Below, piece after piece: positions 54,986 through 63,057 of a stretch of DNA of 64,000 nucleotides; the first letter of the stretch is position 1; each line of letters begins with the position of its first letter. Origin of the DNA: Bacteroidota bacterium (GTDB lineage: Bacteria; Bacteroidota; Bacteroidia; Bacteroidales; Prolixibacteraceae); NCBI GenBank assembly GCA_023428545.1, contig JAEYXH010000016.1, positions 62,001 to 126,000 on the forward strand, in the 5' to 3' direction. The translations under genes and the position numbers were made by a program. Under the pieces are notes generated by a model. The model worked only from the letters and a program-made list of their open reading frames with translations. It was not told the origin of the DNA and ran no database searches.

Positions 54986-56605
54986 ATGAAAACATTTATG
55001 CATAAAACCATTGTTTTCGCCTTGATTGTAATGGGTATGGTGCTGACTTCCAGTGCCCAGAGAGTGATCAAGGGGATTGTATACCGTGAAGGTAAACCCG
55101 CTGCCGGAGTAACCGTTGAAATCCATCGTGGATCTCAGCCTGCATATACCAGTTTTGACGGGGTATATGAAGTTCAGGGAGACGATAAATCCAAATGGAT
55201 TAAGTTCACCTTTATCGATGAATCTAAAAGGATAGATCTGCCTGTCGATGTTTCCACTTATGATTTCCTGTTCGACGGTGTTGAACCGGAAGGTGGAAGT
55301 ACAGGGCCCGGAGGTGTAAATCTTAAGTCGGCTCAGGATTTGGTTGCTGCAAATGATCTTGATTTCATGAACAACCTTTCCATGTATAATGAATTTTTTA
55401 AACAGAGTGATTACAAATCCACCCTGGGTCCATGGAGAGTCTTGTATGACAAATATCCGAAGTCAACCTTGAATATTTATATCCATGGTATCCAGATGTA
55501 TGAAGACTTCCTTGAAAAGGCCAAAACCAGACAGGAAAAGGAAGCCGCACTCGATTCGTTGATGAGCATTTACGACCAGAGGATTAAATATTTTAATCAA
55601 AAGGGTTATGTTCTCGGCCGCAAAGGAACTGCTTGGCTGAAATATCATCTTCCTCCTGCTGAAGATCTTACGGAAGACCAGCTTATCGATATTTATCGTA
55701 AAGGATATGAAATGTTAGATATCTCAATCGAAGAGCAGGCAGTTGAAACTGAGATCCCTGTAATTGTGCTGCTGATGCAGACCTCCCGTTCTCTTTTCAG
55801 TATGGGTAAGCTTGCCAAAGAAGATGTCGTTAAAAATTATGAACGAACCACTGATGTCCTGAATAAAAAGGAAGCGAAAAATCCTGAAGAAGCCGGACTT
55901 GCCGATGCACGCACAGCCATTGAATCTATCTTTGGAGCTTCCGGTGCTGCCGATTGTGATGCTTTGACCAGCATTTATACAGCACAGTATGATCAGAAGA
56001 AAGATGACATCGAATTCCTGAAAACCATGCTCAGGCGACTGGCGCGTGCCGGTTGCGACAACAGTGACCTGTTTTTCAAGGCTTCTGAGCATATGTACCA
56101 GCTTGAGCCGTCAGCTGAAGCTGCTTTCAACATGGCACGCATGTTTATGAAAACCGAAGATACCGAAAGGGCCAAGCAATATTACAAACAGGCAATGGAA
56201 CAGGAAACTGACCAGAGTCTTTTGGAAAATTACTATTATGAGTTCGCATTGTTTACCTATGCAAATGACAATGACCTGGTAGAGGCCCGTAATTACGCAA
56301 GAAAAGCGCTGGCAATCAATCCGAATAATTGCAAGGCAAACATGCTTATCGGTGATTTATATGTTGCTGGTAGCAGGAGCTTCAGTGATGATAATTTTGA
56401 AAGAAGCACTGTTTTCTGGTTGGCCGTCGATTATTTCAATAAAGCACGATCAGGCGAAGATTGTGTTGCAGAAGCTACCCAGAAAATGAATACTTACAGG
56501 GGATATTTCCCGAATAAAGAAACCGCTTTCTTTATGAGTCTTAAAGAAGGTGACAGTTATACGGTTAAAGGTTGGATTAATGAAACCACGAGAGTGCGTT
56601 TTTAA
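54986..56605 (+). CDS. Exported TPR-repeat protein
   Basis: The 539-residue protein has a signal peptide (about 1-25) followed by a CarboxypepD_reg-like segment (KGIVYREGKPAAGVTVEIHRG near residue 29). A long helical part follows with tetratricopeptide-type repeats; the clearest is near residues 375-450 (AAFNMARMFMKTEDTERAKQYYKQAME... and ALFTYANDNDLVEARNYARKALAINPN). Such proteins in Bacteroidota are periplasmic or outer-membrane-associated scaffolds. An ATG 15 bases downstream is a possible alternative start. It lies 21 bases after the barrel gene and overlaps lptC by 26 bases. No biochemical function can be stated. Confidence 0.82.
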   Translation: MKTFMHKTIVFALIVMGMVLTSSAQRVIKGIVYREGKPAAGVTVEIHRGSQPAYTSFDGVYEVQGDDKSKWIKFTFIDESKRIDLPVDVSTYDFLFDGVEPEGGSTGPGGVNLKSAQDLVAANDLDFMNNLSMYNEFFKQSDYKSTLGPWRVLYDKYPKSTLNIYIHGIQMYEDFLEKAKTRQEKEAALDSLMSIYDQRIKYFNQKGYVLGRKGTAWLKYHLPPAEDLTEDQLIDIYRKGYEMLDISIEEQAVETEIPVIVLLMQTSRSLFSMGKLAKEDVVKNYERTTDVLNKKEAKNPEEAGLADARTAIESIFGASGAADCDALTSIYTAQYDQKKDDIEFLKTMLRRLARAGCDNSDLFFKASEHMYQLEPSAEAAFNMARMFMKTEDTERAKQYYKQAMEQETDQSLLENYYYEFALFTYANDNDLVEARNYARKALAINPNNCKANMLIGDLYVAGSRSFSDDNFERSTVFWLAVDYFNKARSGEDCVAEATQKMNTYRGYFPNKETAFFMSLKEGDSYTVKGWINETTRVRF

Positions 56606-57245
56606 TATAGTTAAACTTATTTATCGAAAGATTGATATTGCAGCCCTGCTTAGTGGGGCTGCAATCCTTTTTTTTGGATGTGCCAACGATATTGAGAAAA
56701 TAAAAGCCTTCAGTTCTCCCGAAACTTTGCCAGTCATCTATGCGGAAAATTATGAAACTACATTTACAGACTCAGGTATTGTAAGGTTTTTTCTGAAAAC
56801 GCCGCTTCTAATGCAATACGATAACGAAGGGAAAAGCTTCCGAGAATTTCCTCAAGGGCTTGAGTTAACCAGGTATGACGAACAAAGGCGGATTGTTTCC
56901 CGTATAACTGCCAGGTATGCAAAGCAGTTTGAAAAGGAAAACAAGTGGGAAGCAAAAAATGATGTGGTTGCAATCAATCTTGCAGGCGACACACTGAAGA
57001 CAGATCATTTGATTTGGGATGAGAAACAGGGGAAGATTTACTCTGATTTATACGTAAAAATCATTCGACCTGACCAGATTATAACCGGTATCGGATTTGA
57101 ATCTGATCTGACCATGGAGAAATGGAAGATTAAGAATCCCCGGGGTACTATATACGTCGAGATGAATCAGGGGCCGACAGGTGCAGGTGATTCCCTTTCA
57201 GTACAACCATCGGGAGAACGCAGGCCGGTGGATATCGGACCCTAA
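56580..57245 (+). CDS. lptC: LptC-family LPS transport protein
   Basis: LptC is the periplasmic bridge between the LptBFG extractor and the outer-membrane LptD/E complex. From the ATG at 56580 the protein has 221 residues. A hydrophobic segment ends at FFGCAND, a possible lipobox, so it may be lipid-anchored rather than carrying a single helix. The jellyroll region (VRFFLKTPLLMQYDNEGKSFREFPQGLEL...VSRITARYAKQFEKENKWEAKNDVVAINLAGDTLKTDHLIWD) is typical of LptC. The start is within the end of the TPR gene. lptE lies on the other side of the window, so LPS export genes are split. Confidence 0.88.
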   Translation: MKPRECVFNIVKLIYRKIDIAALLSGAAILFFGCANDIEKIKAFSSPETLPVIYAENYETTFTDSGIVRFFLKTPLLMQYDNEGKSFREFPQGLELTRYDEQRRIVSRITARYAKQFEKENKWEAKNDVVAINLAGDTLKTDHLIWDEKQGKIYSDLYVKIIRPDQIITGIGFESDLTMEKWKIKNPRGTIYVEMNQGPTGAGDSLSVQPSGERRPVDIGP

Positions 57246-57255
57246 TTTTATTCAC

Positions 57256-58518
57256 ATGTCATTGATAGCGATATTTCTTACTATTCTTTTTTCTGCCTTC
57301 TTTTCAGGTATGGAAATTGCATTTGTCTCGGCCAATAAGCTGAGATTGGAGCTGGATAAGCAGTCATCACCCCTGAACTCGGGTGTCCTTAAGATGGTAA
57401 CCCATAAATCTGGTCAATTCATTGCAACGATGTTGGTTGGCAACAATATTGCCCTGGTAATTTATGGTATAGCGTTTTCAAAGCTCTTGGAGCCCACTCT
57501 ATATGGATATTTTCAGACCGATTATGCCGTACTTTTGGTTCAGACCCTGATTTCGACTTTGGTCATTTTGTTACTTGGCGAATTCTTACCAAAGACTTTA
57601 TTCAGGTTATTCCCAAATGCTTTGTTGAGGGTTTTCAGCCTGCCGCTGGGTTTCTTCTTCATACTCTTTTATCCAATAACACGACTGATTACAATGGTTA
57701 TTCATTTTCTTCTACGACGATTTCTTAAATCGAATGGAAATGAGGACGCAGAGAATCGGGTTTTCAGCCGTGTCGATCTGGATCATTTCGTGAATGACTC
57801 AGAAAATCAGCAAAACAACGATAGCAAGGAAGTCGAAAAGGAGGTTAAGCTTTTCAGGAATGCCCTTGATTTTTCAAAGGTCAAGCTTCGCGAAATCATG
57901 GTTCCCCGAAATGAGATAACCATGTTGGATGTGAACATCGATATTGAAACCCTCAGGCAAAAGTTTGTGGACACAGGTTATTCGCGAATCCTTATTTACG
58001 AGGATAATATCGATAACATCATTGGTTATGTGCATTCCTCAGCAATTTTTCAAAAAGCCCGAAGCATAAGACCTTTTTTAAAGAATGTTTTAATCGTACC
58101 TGAAACCATGGCTGCCAATAAGCTTTTCAGCAGGTTTATCAGGGACCACAGAAGTATTGCATTGGTTGTGGATGAGTTTGGCGGAACTGCCGGACTTGTT
58201 ACCAGCGAAGACATTCTGGAGGAAATATTTGGTGAAATTGAGGATGAACACGATGTTACAGCCTTTGTTGAAAAGAAAATTAACGACAGGGAGTACGTCT
58301 TCTCAGGCCGTTTCGACATCGATCTCATCAATGAGAAGTATATGCTCAACCTGCCAGAATCGGAAGAGTTTGAGACGCTGGCAGGCTTCATCCTGTTCCA
58401 TCATGAAAGCATACCCAAAGTTAACACGATCATTTCCATAGGGCGTTTCCAATTCAAGATTTTGAAGGCCTCCCATACAAAAATTGAGTTAGTCTATATG
58501 ACCATCATGGAGGATTGA
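57256..58518 (+). CDS. CNNM/HlyC-CorC family membrane protein (DUF21, CBS pair, transporter-associated domain)
   Basis: From the ATG at 57256 the protein has 420 residues; the upstream in-frame extension covers the end of lptC and is rejected. The DUF21 membrane part (about 1-150) opens MSLIAIFLTILFSAFFSGMEIAFVSANK, with a second motif VGNNIALVIYG. Two CBS domains follow (about 200-325, with MVPRNEITMLDV and VVDEFGGTAGLVTSEDILEEIFGEIEDEHD). The C-terminal CorC_HlyC domain carries RFDIDLINEKYMLNLPESEEFETLAGFIL. Family members are linked to magnesium or cobalt efflux in other bacteria. Confidence 0.93.
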   Translation: MSLIAIFLTILFSAFFSGMEIAFVSANKLRLELDKQSSPLNSGVLKMVTHKSGQFIATMLVGNNIALVIYGIAFSKLLEPTLYGYFQTDYAVLLVQTLISTLVILLLGEFLPKTLFRLFPNALLRVFSLPLGFFFILFYPITRLITMVIHFLLRRFLKSNGNEDAENRVFSRVDLDHFVNDSENQQNNDSKEVEKEVKLFRNALDFSKVKLREIMVPRNEITMLDVNIDIETLRQKFVDTGYSRILIYEDNIDNIIGYVHSSAIFQKARSIRPFLKNVLIVPETMAANKLFSRFIRDHRSIALVVDEFGGTAGLVTSEDILEEIFGEIEDEHDVTAFVEKKINDREYVFSGRFDIDLINEKYMLNLPESEEFETLAGFILFHHESIPKVNTIISIGRFQFKILKASHTKIELVYMTIMED

Positions 58519-58714
58519 TGTAGTAATAGACTCCCAATTGGCAATATACAGTAAATTTTCGCAATGGACAAGCAGTCAGAAGGGTGTATATTGGGCTCTA
58601 TCCAAGTCTGATGAAGTCAAAAAAATAGTAATAGGTCAGGTATGAACCTGAAAATTATTATCTTCGTGCCTGAATTTTTGAAACCATATTTGCATATAAA
58701 ATAATAGTTTATCA

Positions 58715-60838
58715 ATGGCAACTTTACAAAAAATTAGAACCCAGGGAGGGTTGCTTGTGGCCATCGTTATTGGTCTTGCGTTGGTCGCATTCATTTTAGG
58801 CGACCTATTTCAATCAGGTTCATCCCTCTTTACCCGCGGAAGGCTTGAGGTGGGATCCATCAAAGGCGAGAGTGTTCAGTATCCTGATTTTATGACCAAA
58901 GCAGAACAGCTTGCAGAAATCTACAGATCAAATACAGGTCAAACCCAGCTCAATGATGATGAATGGGTGCAGGTTCGTGAACAAACCTGGGAGAACATGA
59001 TCCGCGAAAAGGTGATGGGTGATGTCTATGATGAAGTCGGCGTTGCCGTTTCATCAGACGAGATGTTTGATATGGTGCAGGGAAATAATATTCACCCCAT
59101 CGTTCAGCAGATTTTTACAGATCCCAATACCGGAATCTTTGATCGTGGGATGGTGGTAAATTTCCTGAAGAACCTGGAAATGGGTGTTTCTCCGGAGCAA
59201 CGGGACTATTGGTTATACCTCGAGGAGCAGATTCTTAACGAGCGTCTCCAGACTAAATATAACAATTTGATCGGTAAGGCTTTGTACGTGACTGGTAATG
59301 AAGCCCAGAAAAGCATTGAGCAACGTAGTCGCAACATAAACTTCGAGTATATAGTATTGAATTATTCTTCAATACCTGATAGCACAGTAAGTATCACTGA
59401 AAGTGATCTGAAAGCCTATTACGAGGCAAACAAGAATGAGTTTAAGGTTGAGAAAACCAGAGAGATTGAATATATCACATTCCCTGTGGAACCCTCCCCG
59501 GCGGATTTTGCAGCAGGTGAGCGTTGGATTACCGAGATTAGCGATGATTTCAGGAATGCCACCGATAACATACAATTTATTAATTCCAATTCGGATGTTA
59601 GTTTTATTGACGTTTGGTACAAAAAGGAAAATGTACCGGCTAACCTGTCTGCCTGGATTTTTGACGAAGGTGCTGTGGTTGGGGATATATTCGGTCCTTA
59701 TTTCGAAAGTGATTCATATAAGTTGGCCAAACTTCATGCTTCCGAAATGATGCCTGACTCAGTTGAGGCTCGTCACATCCTCCTGCGTGCAACCAATGCC
59801 CAGGAAGCAGCGGCCGCACAAATGCTTGCTGACAGTATCAAAGGTTTAATCGAACAAGGAAGTGATTTTGCAACACTTGCCCGACAGTATTCAACCGATA
59901 CCGGTTCTGCTGTCACTGGAGGTGATCTGGGATGGTTTGGACGTGGTATGATGGTCAAGCCTTTCGAAGATGCTGCTTTCAATAATAGCGTTGGAGAAGT
60001 GACTATTGTTCCCAGTCAATTTGGTCTTCATATAGTGCAGACTACCAAAAGAGGGGCTTTGATTCCTCAGGTGCAGATTGCAGTTTTAGAAAGAACGGTT
60101 ACTCCAAGTACCCAAACAAATCAGGCTGTTTATGCTTTAGCCAGCAAGTTTGTAAGTGATAATACCAACCGGGAGAAATTTGATGCTGCAGCAGAAAATC
60201 AAAACCTAGAGAAAAAAGTGGCTGTTGTTCGTGAATCTGACCGAATGATTCCCGGCCTCGACTCACCACGTCCCTTGATCAGGGCTGCTTTCGATGCTGA
60301 TGTGGATAATATTTTGAAGAATACGGATGGTTCGCCTATTTTCGAATTTGGAGAAAACTTTGTTGTCGCAACCCTGACAAAAGAAACGGAAGAAGGAGTT
60401 GCTCCTTTTGAGTCAGTGAGAGTTCGTGTTGAGCTGGCTGTTGAAAGAGAAAAGAAGGCTGCTTTGCTGGCCGATAGATTCAGGACTGCTGCTGAAGGCA
60501 AATCAGATATGTATGCCATAGCTACTGCCTTGAATTCCAGCGTGAATGTAGCATCAAATATCAACTTTAATTCAGTTACCGTTCCCGGTGTTGGTTCTGA
60601 GCCTGCATTAATCGGTACAGTTTCGGCCTTGGAGAGCGGTTCAGTATCAGAACCATTCAAGGGAAATACCGGTGTTTTCCTTGCAAAGGTTAATACTGTA
60701 GAGGAAGGTGCTACAGATGATGTTGATTCGGAAAAAACACGCCTTGTCCAATCTTTGGGTTTCAGGGCAACTTATCAGGCATACGAAGCGCATCGTGATG
60801 CGGTAAAAATCGAAGACTACCGAAGTAAATTTTTCTAG
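58715..60838 (+). CDS. PpiD-like membrane-anchored periplasmic peptidyl-prolyl isomerase
   Basis: The 707-residue protein has one N-terminal membrane helix (about 13-32, LLVAIVIGLALVAFILGDL) and a large periplasmic part. SurA/PpiD N-terminal-like helices (about 40-240) are followed by a parvulin rotamase domain (about 350-455) with VEARHILLRATNAQEA, and DFATLARQYSTDTGSAVTGGDLGWFGRGMMVKPFEDAAF, then FGLHIVQTT. A second, degenerate parvulin-like region may follow. It folds newly secreted envelope proteins at the Sec exit, by analogy to PpiD. Divided from the CNNM gene by 196 bases without a clear promoter. An intrinsic terminator follows. Confidence 0.93.
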   Translation: MATLQKIRTQGGLLVAIVIGLALVAFILGDLFQSGSSLFTRGRLEVGSIKGESVQYPDFMTKAEQLAEIYRSNTGQTQLNDDEWVQVREQTWENMIREKVMGDVYDEVGVAVSSDEMFDMVQGNNIHPIVQQIFTDPNTGIFDRGMVVNFLKNLEMGVSPEQRDYWLYLEEQILNERLQTKYNNLIGKALYVTGNEAQKSIEQRSRNINFEYIVLNYSSIPDSTVSITESDLKAYYEANKNEFKVEKTREIEYITFPVEPSPADFAAGERWITEISDDFRNATDNIQFINSNSDVSFIDVWYKKENVPANLSAWIFDEGAVVGDIFGPYFESDSYKLAKLHASEMMPDSVEARHILLRATNAQEAAAAQMLADSIKGLIEQGSDFATLARQYSTDTGSAVTGGDLGWFGRGMMVKPFEDAAFNNSVGEVTIVPSQFGLHIVQTTKRGALIPQVQIAVLERTVTPSTQTNQAVYALASKFVSDNTNREKFDAAAENQNLEKKVAVVRESDRMIPGLDSPRPLIRAAFDADVDNILKNTDGSPIFEFGENFVVATLTKETEEGVAPFESVRVRVELAVEREKKAALLADRFRTAAEGKSDMYAIATALNSSVNVASNINFNSVTVPGVGSEPALIGTVSALESGSVSEPFKGNTGVFLAKVNTVEEGATDDVDSEKTRLVQSLGFRATYQAYEAHRDAVKIEDYRSKFF

Positions 60839-60860
60839 GATTTATTCTATTACCGATATG

Positions 60861-60894
60861 AATAGGCTTTCTCAGTTAGGGGAAGCCTATTTTT
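60861..60894 (+). terminator. Rho-independent terminator of ppiD
   Basis: AATAGGCTT (60861-60869) pairs with AAGCCTATT, and the inner bases add a few wobble pairs. TTTTG follows. It begins 22 bases after the stop codon. Confidence 0.75.
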
Positions 60895-61145
60895 GTTGTA
60901 ACTATGCATGTTCAGTTAGAAAGGTTTTTAGAATCTTCTTTTCAAGTTAATAGACTATGCCTGATAATTTTTCACGCAATTGCGCGGACTAATATTTATC
61001 AGTTGAATGAAAGATTAATGCCAGATTGTGACTTCAACCTGGCATTAATAATATTACAGTTAATGTAAGGCTTCAAAAATGAAGATACTGCTCGCTTCAA
61101 TTAAATTTCAAGGGCGACACCGAAACTCTAAATAATAAGTATGAA
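60895..61145. other. Intergenic interval between the convergent ppiD and yqeY genes
   Basis: With the terminator the gene gap is 307 bases. The rest is AT-rich and shows no open frame, no tRNA and no convincing terminator for the minus-strand ftsZ-yqeY transcript. Confidence 0.4.
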
Positions 61146-61601
61146 TCAAATTTGATTCAGCAATTCCTTTACCTTATCAGCGATATCCCTTCCATCAGCC
61201 TTGCCTGCAAGCAGGCGAGAGGCTTCGCCCATCACCTTCCCCATGTCCTTGACCGATGTTGCACCCACCTTTGCAATAATGTCCCTGACGGCATCAGAGA
61301 GCTCCTGGGGGCTGATTGGCTTCGGTAGGTATACTTCAAGTGCGTGTACCTGGGCAATCTCCTGGTCATACAAATCTTCACGATTTTGTTGCCGATAGAT
61401 TTCTGCTGAATCTTTTCCCTGTTTTACCAATTTCTGGATCAGTTTTAGCGATTCGCCATCTGTCAGTTCGCTTCCAGCCCCTTTCGAAGACCTTTCTTCG
61501 AGCATTACTTTTTTAAGGTTTCGGAGTGCCTCAAGACGTTCTTTTTCTCTGGCCTTCATGGCCGATTTTATATCTTCCGTGATTTGATCGAACAGGTTCA
61601 T
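61146..61601 (-). CDS. yqeY: GatB/YqeY domain-containing protein
   Basis: The 151-residue protein consists of the YqeY domain, related to the tail of GatB in the amidotransferase that makes Gln-tRNA or Asn-tRNA. Landmarks are the N-terminal MNLFDQITEDIKSAMKAREKERLEALR, QGKDSAEIYRQQNREDLYDQEIAQVHALEVYLPKPIS, and GKVMGEASRLLAGKADG near the end. It is free-standing, not fused to a kinase-like GatB. Function is unknown beyond possible tRNA contact. It lies 11 bases downstream of ftsZ, the arrangement found in many Bacteroidota cell-division clusters. Confidence 0.93.
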   Translation of the reverse strand: MNLFDQITEDIKSAMKAREKERLEALRNLKKVMLEERSSKGAGSELTDGESLKLIQKLVKQGKDSAEIYRQQNREDLYDQEIAQVHALEVYLPKPISPQELSDAVRDIIAKVGATSVKDMGKVMGEASRLLAGKADGRDIADKVKELLNQI

Positions 61602-61612
61602 ATGAAATAGTG

Positions 61613-63031
61613 TTAATCGATATTCTTATGGAGGTAAGGATTATTTTCCCTGAAAACAATTTTTTTTGAGGGATCTGCTGATACAGTATACTTTGATACT
61701 TCAGAAGGTTTCAAGTTGCCTTTCTGATTGGCAGCCATCTGTTTTCTGACGTATGCCGGAATTTTCTCCAGTTTCTCTACGTCGTCCTCACTCATATCAG
61801 CATAGTCAATCTGAAGAGTGGGTTTTGCATTTTCGGGTTCACTTTTCTTTGGTTTATCATACAATGCTTCCCATGCTGCATCAGTGGGCTCCTGCTGGTT
61901 AACCGGAAATTCATAGGTGCGGGCCTGGGATTCAACCTGCGATCCGGATGCGTTTTTCTGCTGGGTTGTTTTATTGAGTTTGGAATTTGATTCCAATTTC
62001 ACATCCAGTTCAAACTTTTCCTTTTCCTTTTTCTTTGCACTCAGGATTTCAGGGATGCTGCTTGTGCTGAATCCGGTAGCAATCACGGTGACCGATATTT
62101 TATTTTCTAAGGATTCATCAATACCATTACCCCATATTAGGTCGGCTTCGTAACCTGCCATGTTTTGTATAAAATCGGTGATCTTTCCAATTTCGTCCAT
62201 TGTTACCTCAGTGTTTCCTGAAGTTACATTTAGCAAAATATTTCTGGCTCCCCGGATATTGTTATTATTTAAAAGAGGGGAATTAAGTGCTTGCTCAACA
62301 GCATTGATTGCCCTGTTTTCGCCATCCGATAATCCTGTGCCCATGACAGCCACTCCGCTGTTGCGCATAACCGTTTCAACATCGGCGAAGTCAACATTGA
62401 CATAGCCTGGTACCGTTATAATTTCGGCGATCCCTTTTGCCGCGGTTGCCAAAACATCGTCGGCACGTGCAAAGGCCTCTGAAATGGGAAAATCTCCAAA
62501 CATTTCCCGAATACGTTCATTGTTGATTACCAACAGTGAATCGACATACTGCTCCATTTCCTGGATGCCATCGATTGCTTGTTTGATCCTGCGTTTACCC
62601 TCATTCCTAAAAGGAATTGTGACGATACCAACTGTCAGGTACCCCAGGTCACGGCATACAGATGCGATCACCGGGGCGCCCCCTGTCCCTGTACCGCCAC
62701 CCATTCCTGCAGTAATAAATACCATTTTGGTGTTTTGCTGCAATACTTTGGTAACATCATCAATATTTTCAGTAGCTGCCTGGCGTCCTATTTCGGGCTT
62801 GTTCCCGGCACCTCTTCCTTCAGTAAGGGAGGATCCGAGATGTACCTTTACTGGAATGGGGCTATTGCTAAGTGCCTGAGAGTCGGTATTGCAAATTATA
62901 AAGTCTACGTCCCTGATACCTAAATGATACATATGATTAACCGCGTTTCCTCCTCCTCCGCCAACTCCAATTACTTTGATAATGGATCCTGGTTTTTTTT
63001 CGAACGTGAAGGGTACCATGTCTTCTGTCAT
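61613..63031 (-). CDS. ftsZ: Cell division protein FtsZ (canonical copy)
   Basis: FtsZ is the tubulin-like GTPase that forms the division ring. It has 472 residues: an N-terminal GTP-binding domain with VGGGGGNAVNHM and the signature GGGTGTG at residues 111-117, and the T7 catalytic loop NVDFAD at 212-217. The core ends near residue 325. A variable linker of about 95 residues follows, then the conserved C-terminal peptide IPAYVRK at 424-430 that in other bacteria binds FtsA. About 40 residues more, ending NNPYLHKNID, extend beyond the usual tail. Preceded by a second ftsZ-like gene after 26 bases; see finding. Confidence 0.97.
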   Translation of the reverse strand: MTEDMVPFTFEKKPGSIIKVIGVGGGGGNAVNHMYHLGIRDVDFIICNTDSQALSNSPIPVKVHLGSSLTEGRGAGNKPEIGRQAATENIDDVTKVLQQNTKMVFITAGMGGGTGTGGAPVIASVCRDLGYLTVGIVTIPFRNEGKRRIKQAIDGIQEMEQYVDSLLVINNERIREMFGDFPISEAFARADDVLATAAKGIAEIITVPGYVNVDFADVETVMRNSGVAVMGTGLSDGENRAINAVEQALNSPLLNNNNIRGARNILLNVTSGNTEVTMDEIGKITDFIQNMAGYEADLIWGNGIDESLENKISVTVIATGFSTSSIPEILSAKKKEKEKFELDVKLESNSKLNKTTQQKNASGSQVESQARTYEFPVNQQEPTDAAWEALYDKPKKSEPENAKPTLQIDYADMSEDDVEKLEKIPAYVRKQMAANQKGNLKPSEVSKYTVSADPSKKIVFRENNPYLHKNID

Positions 63032-63057
63032 CTTACTAGTATTTTCTGAATTAAAAT

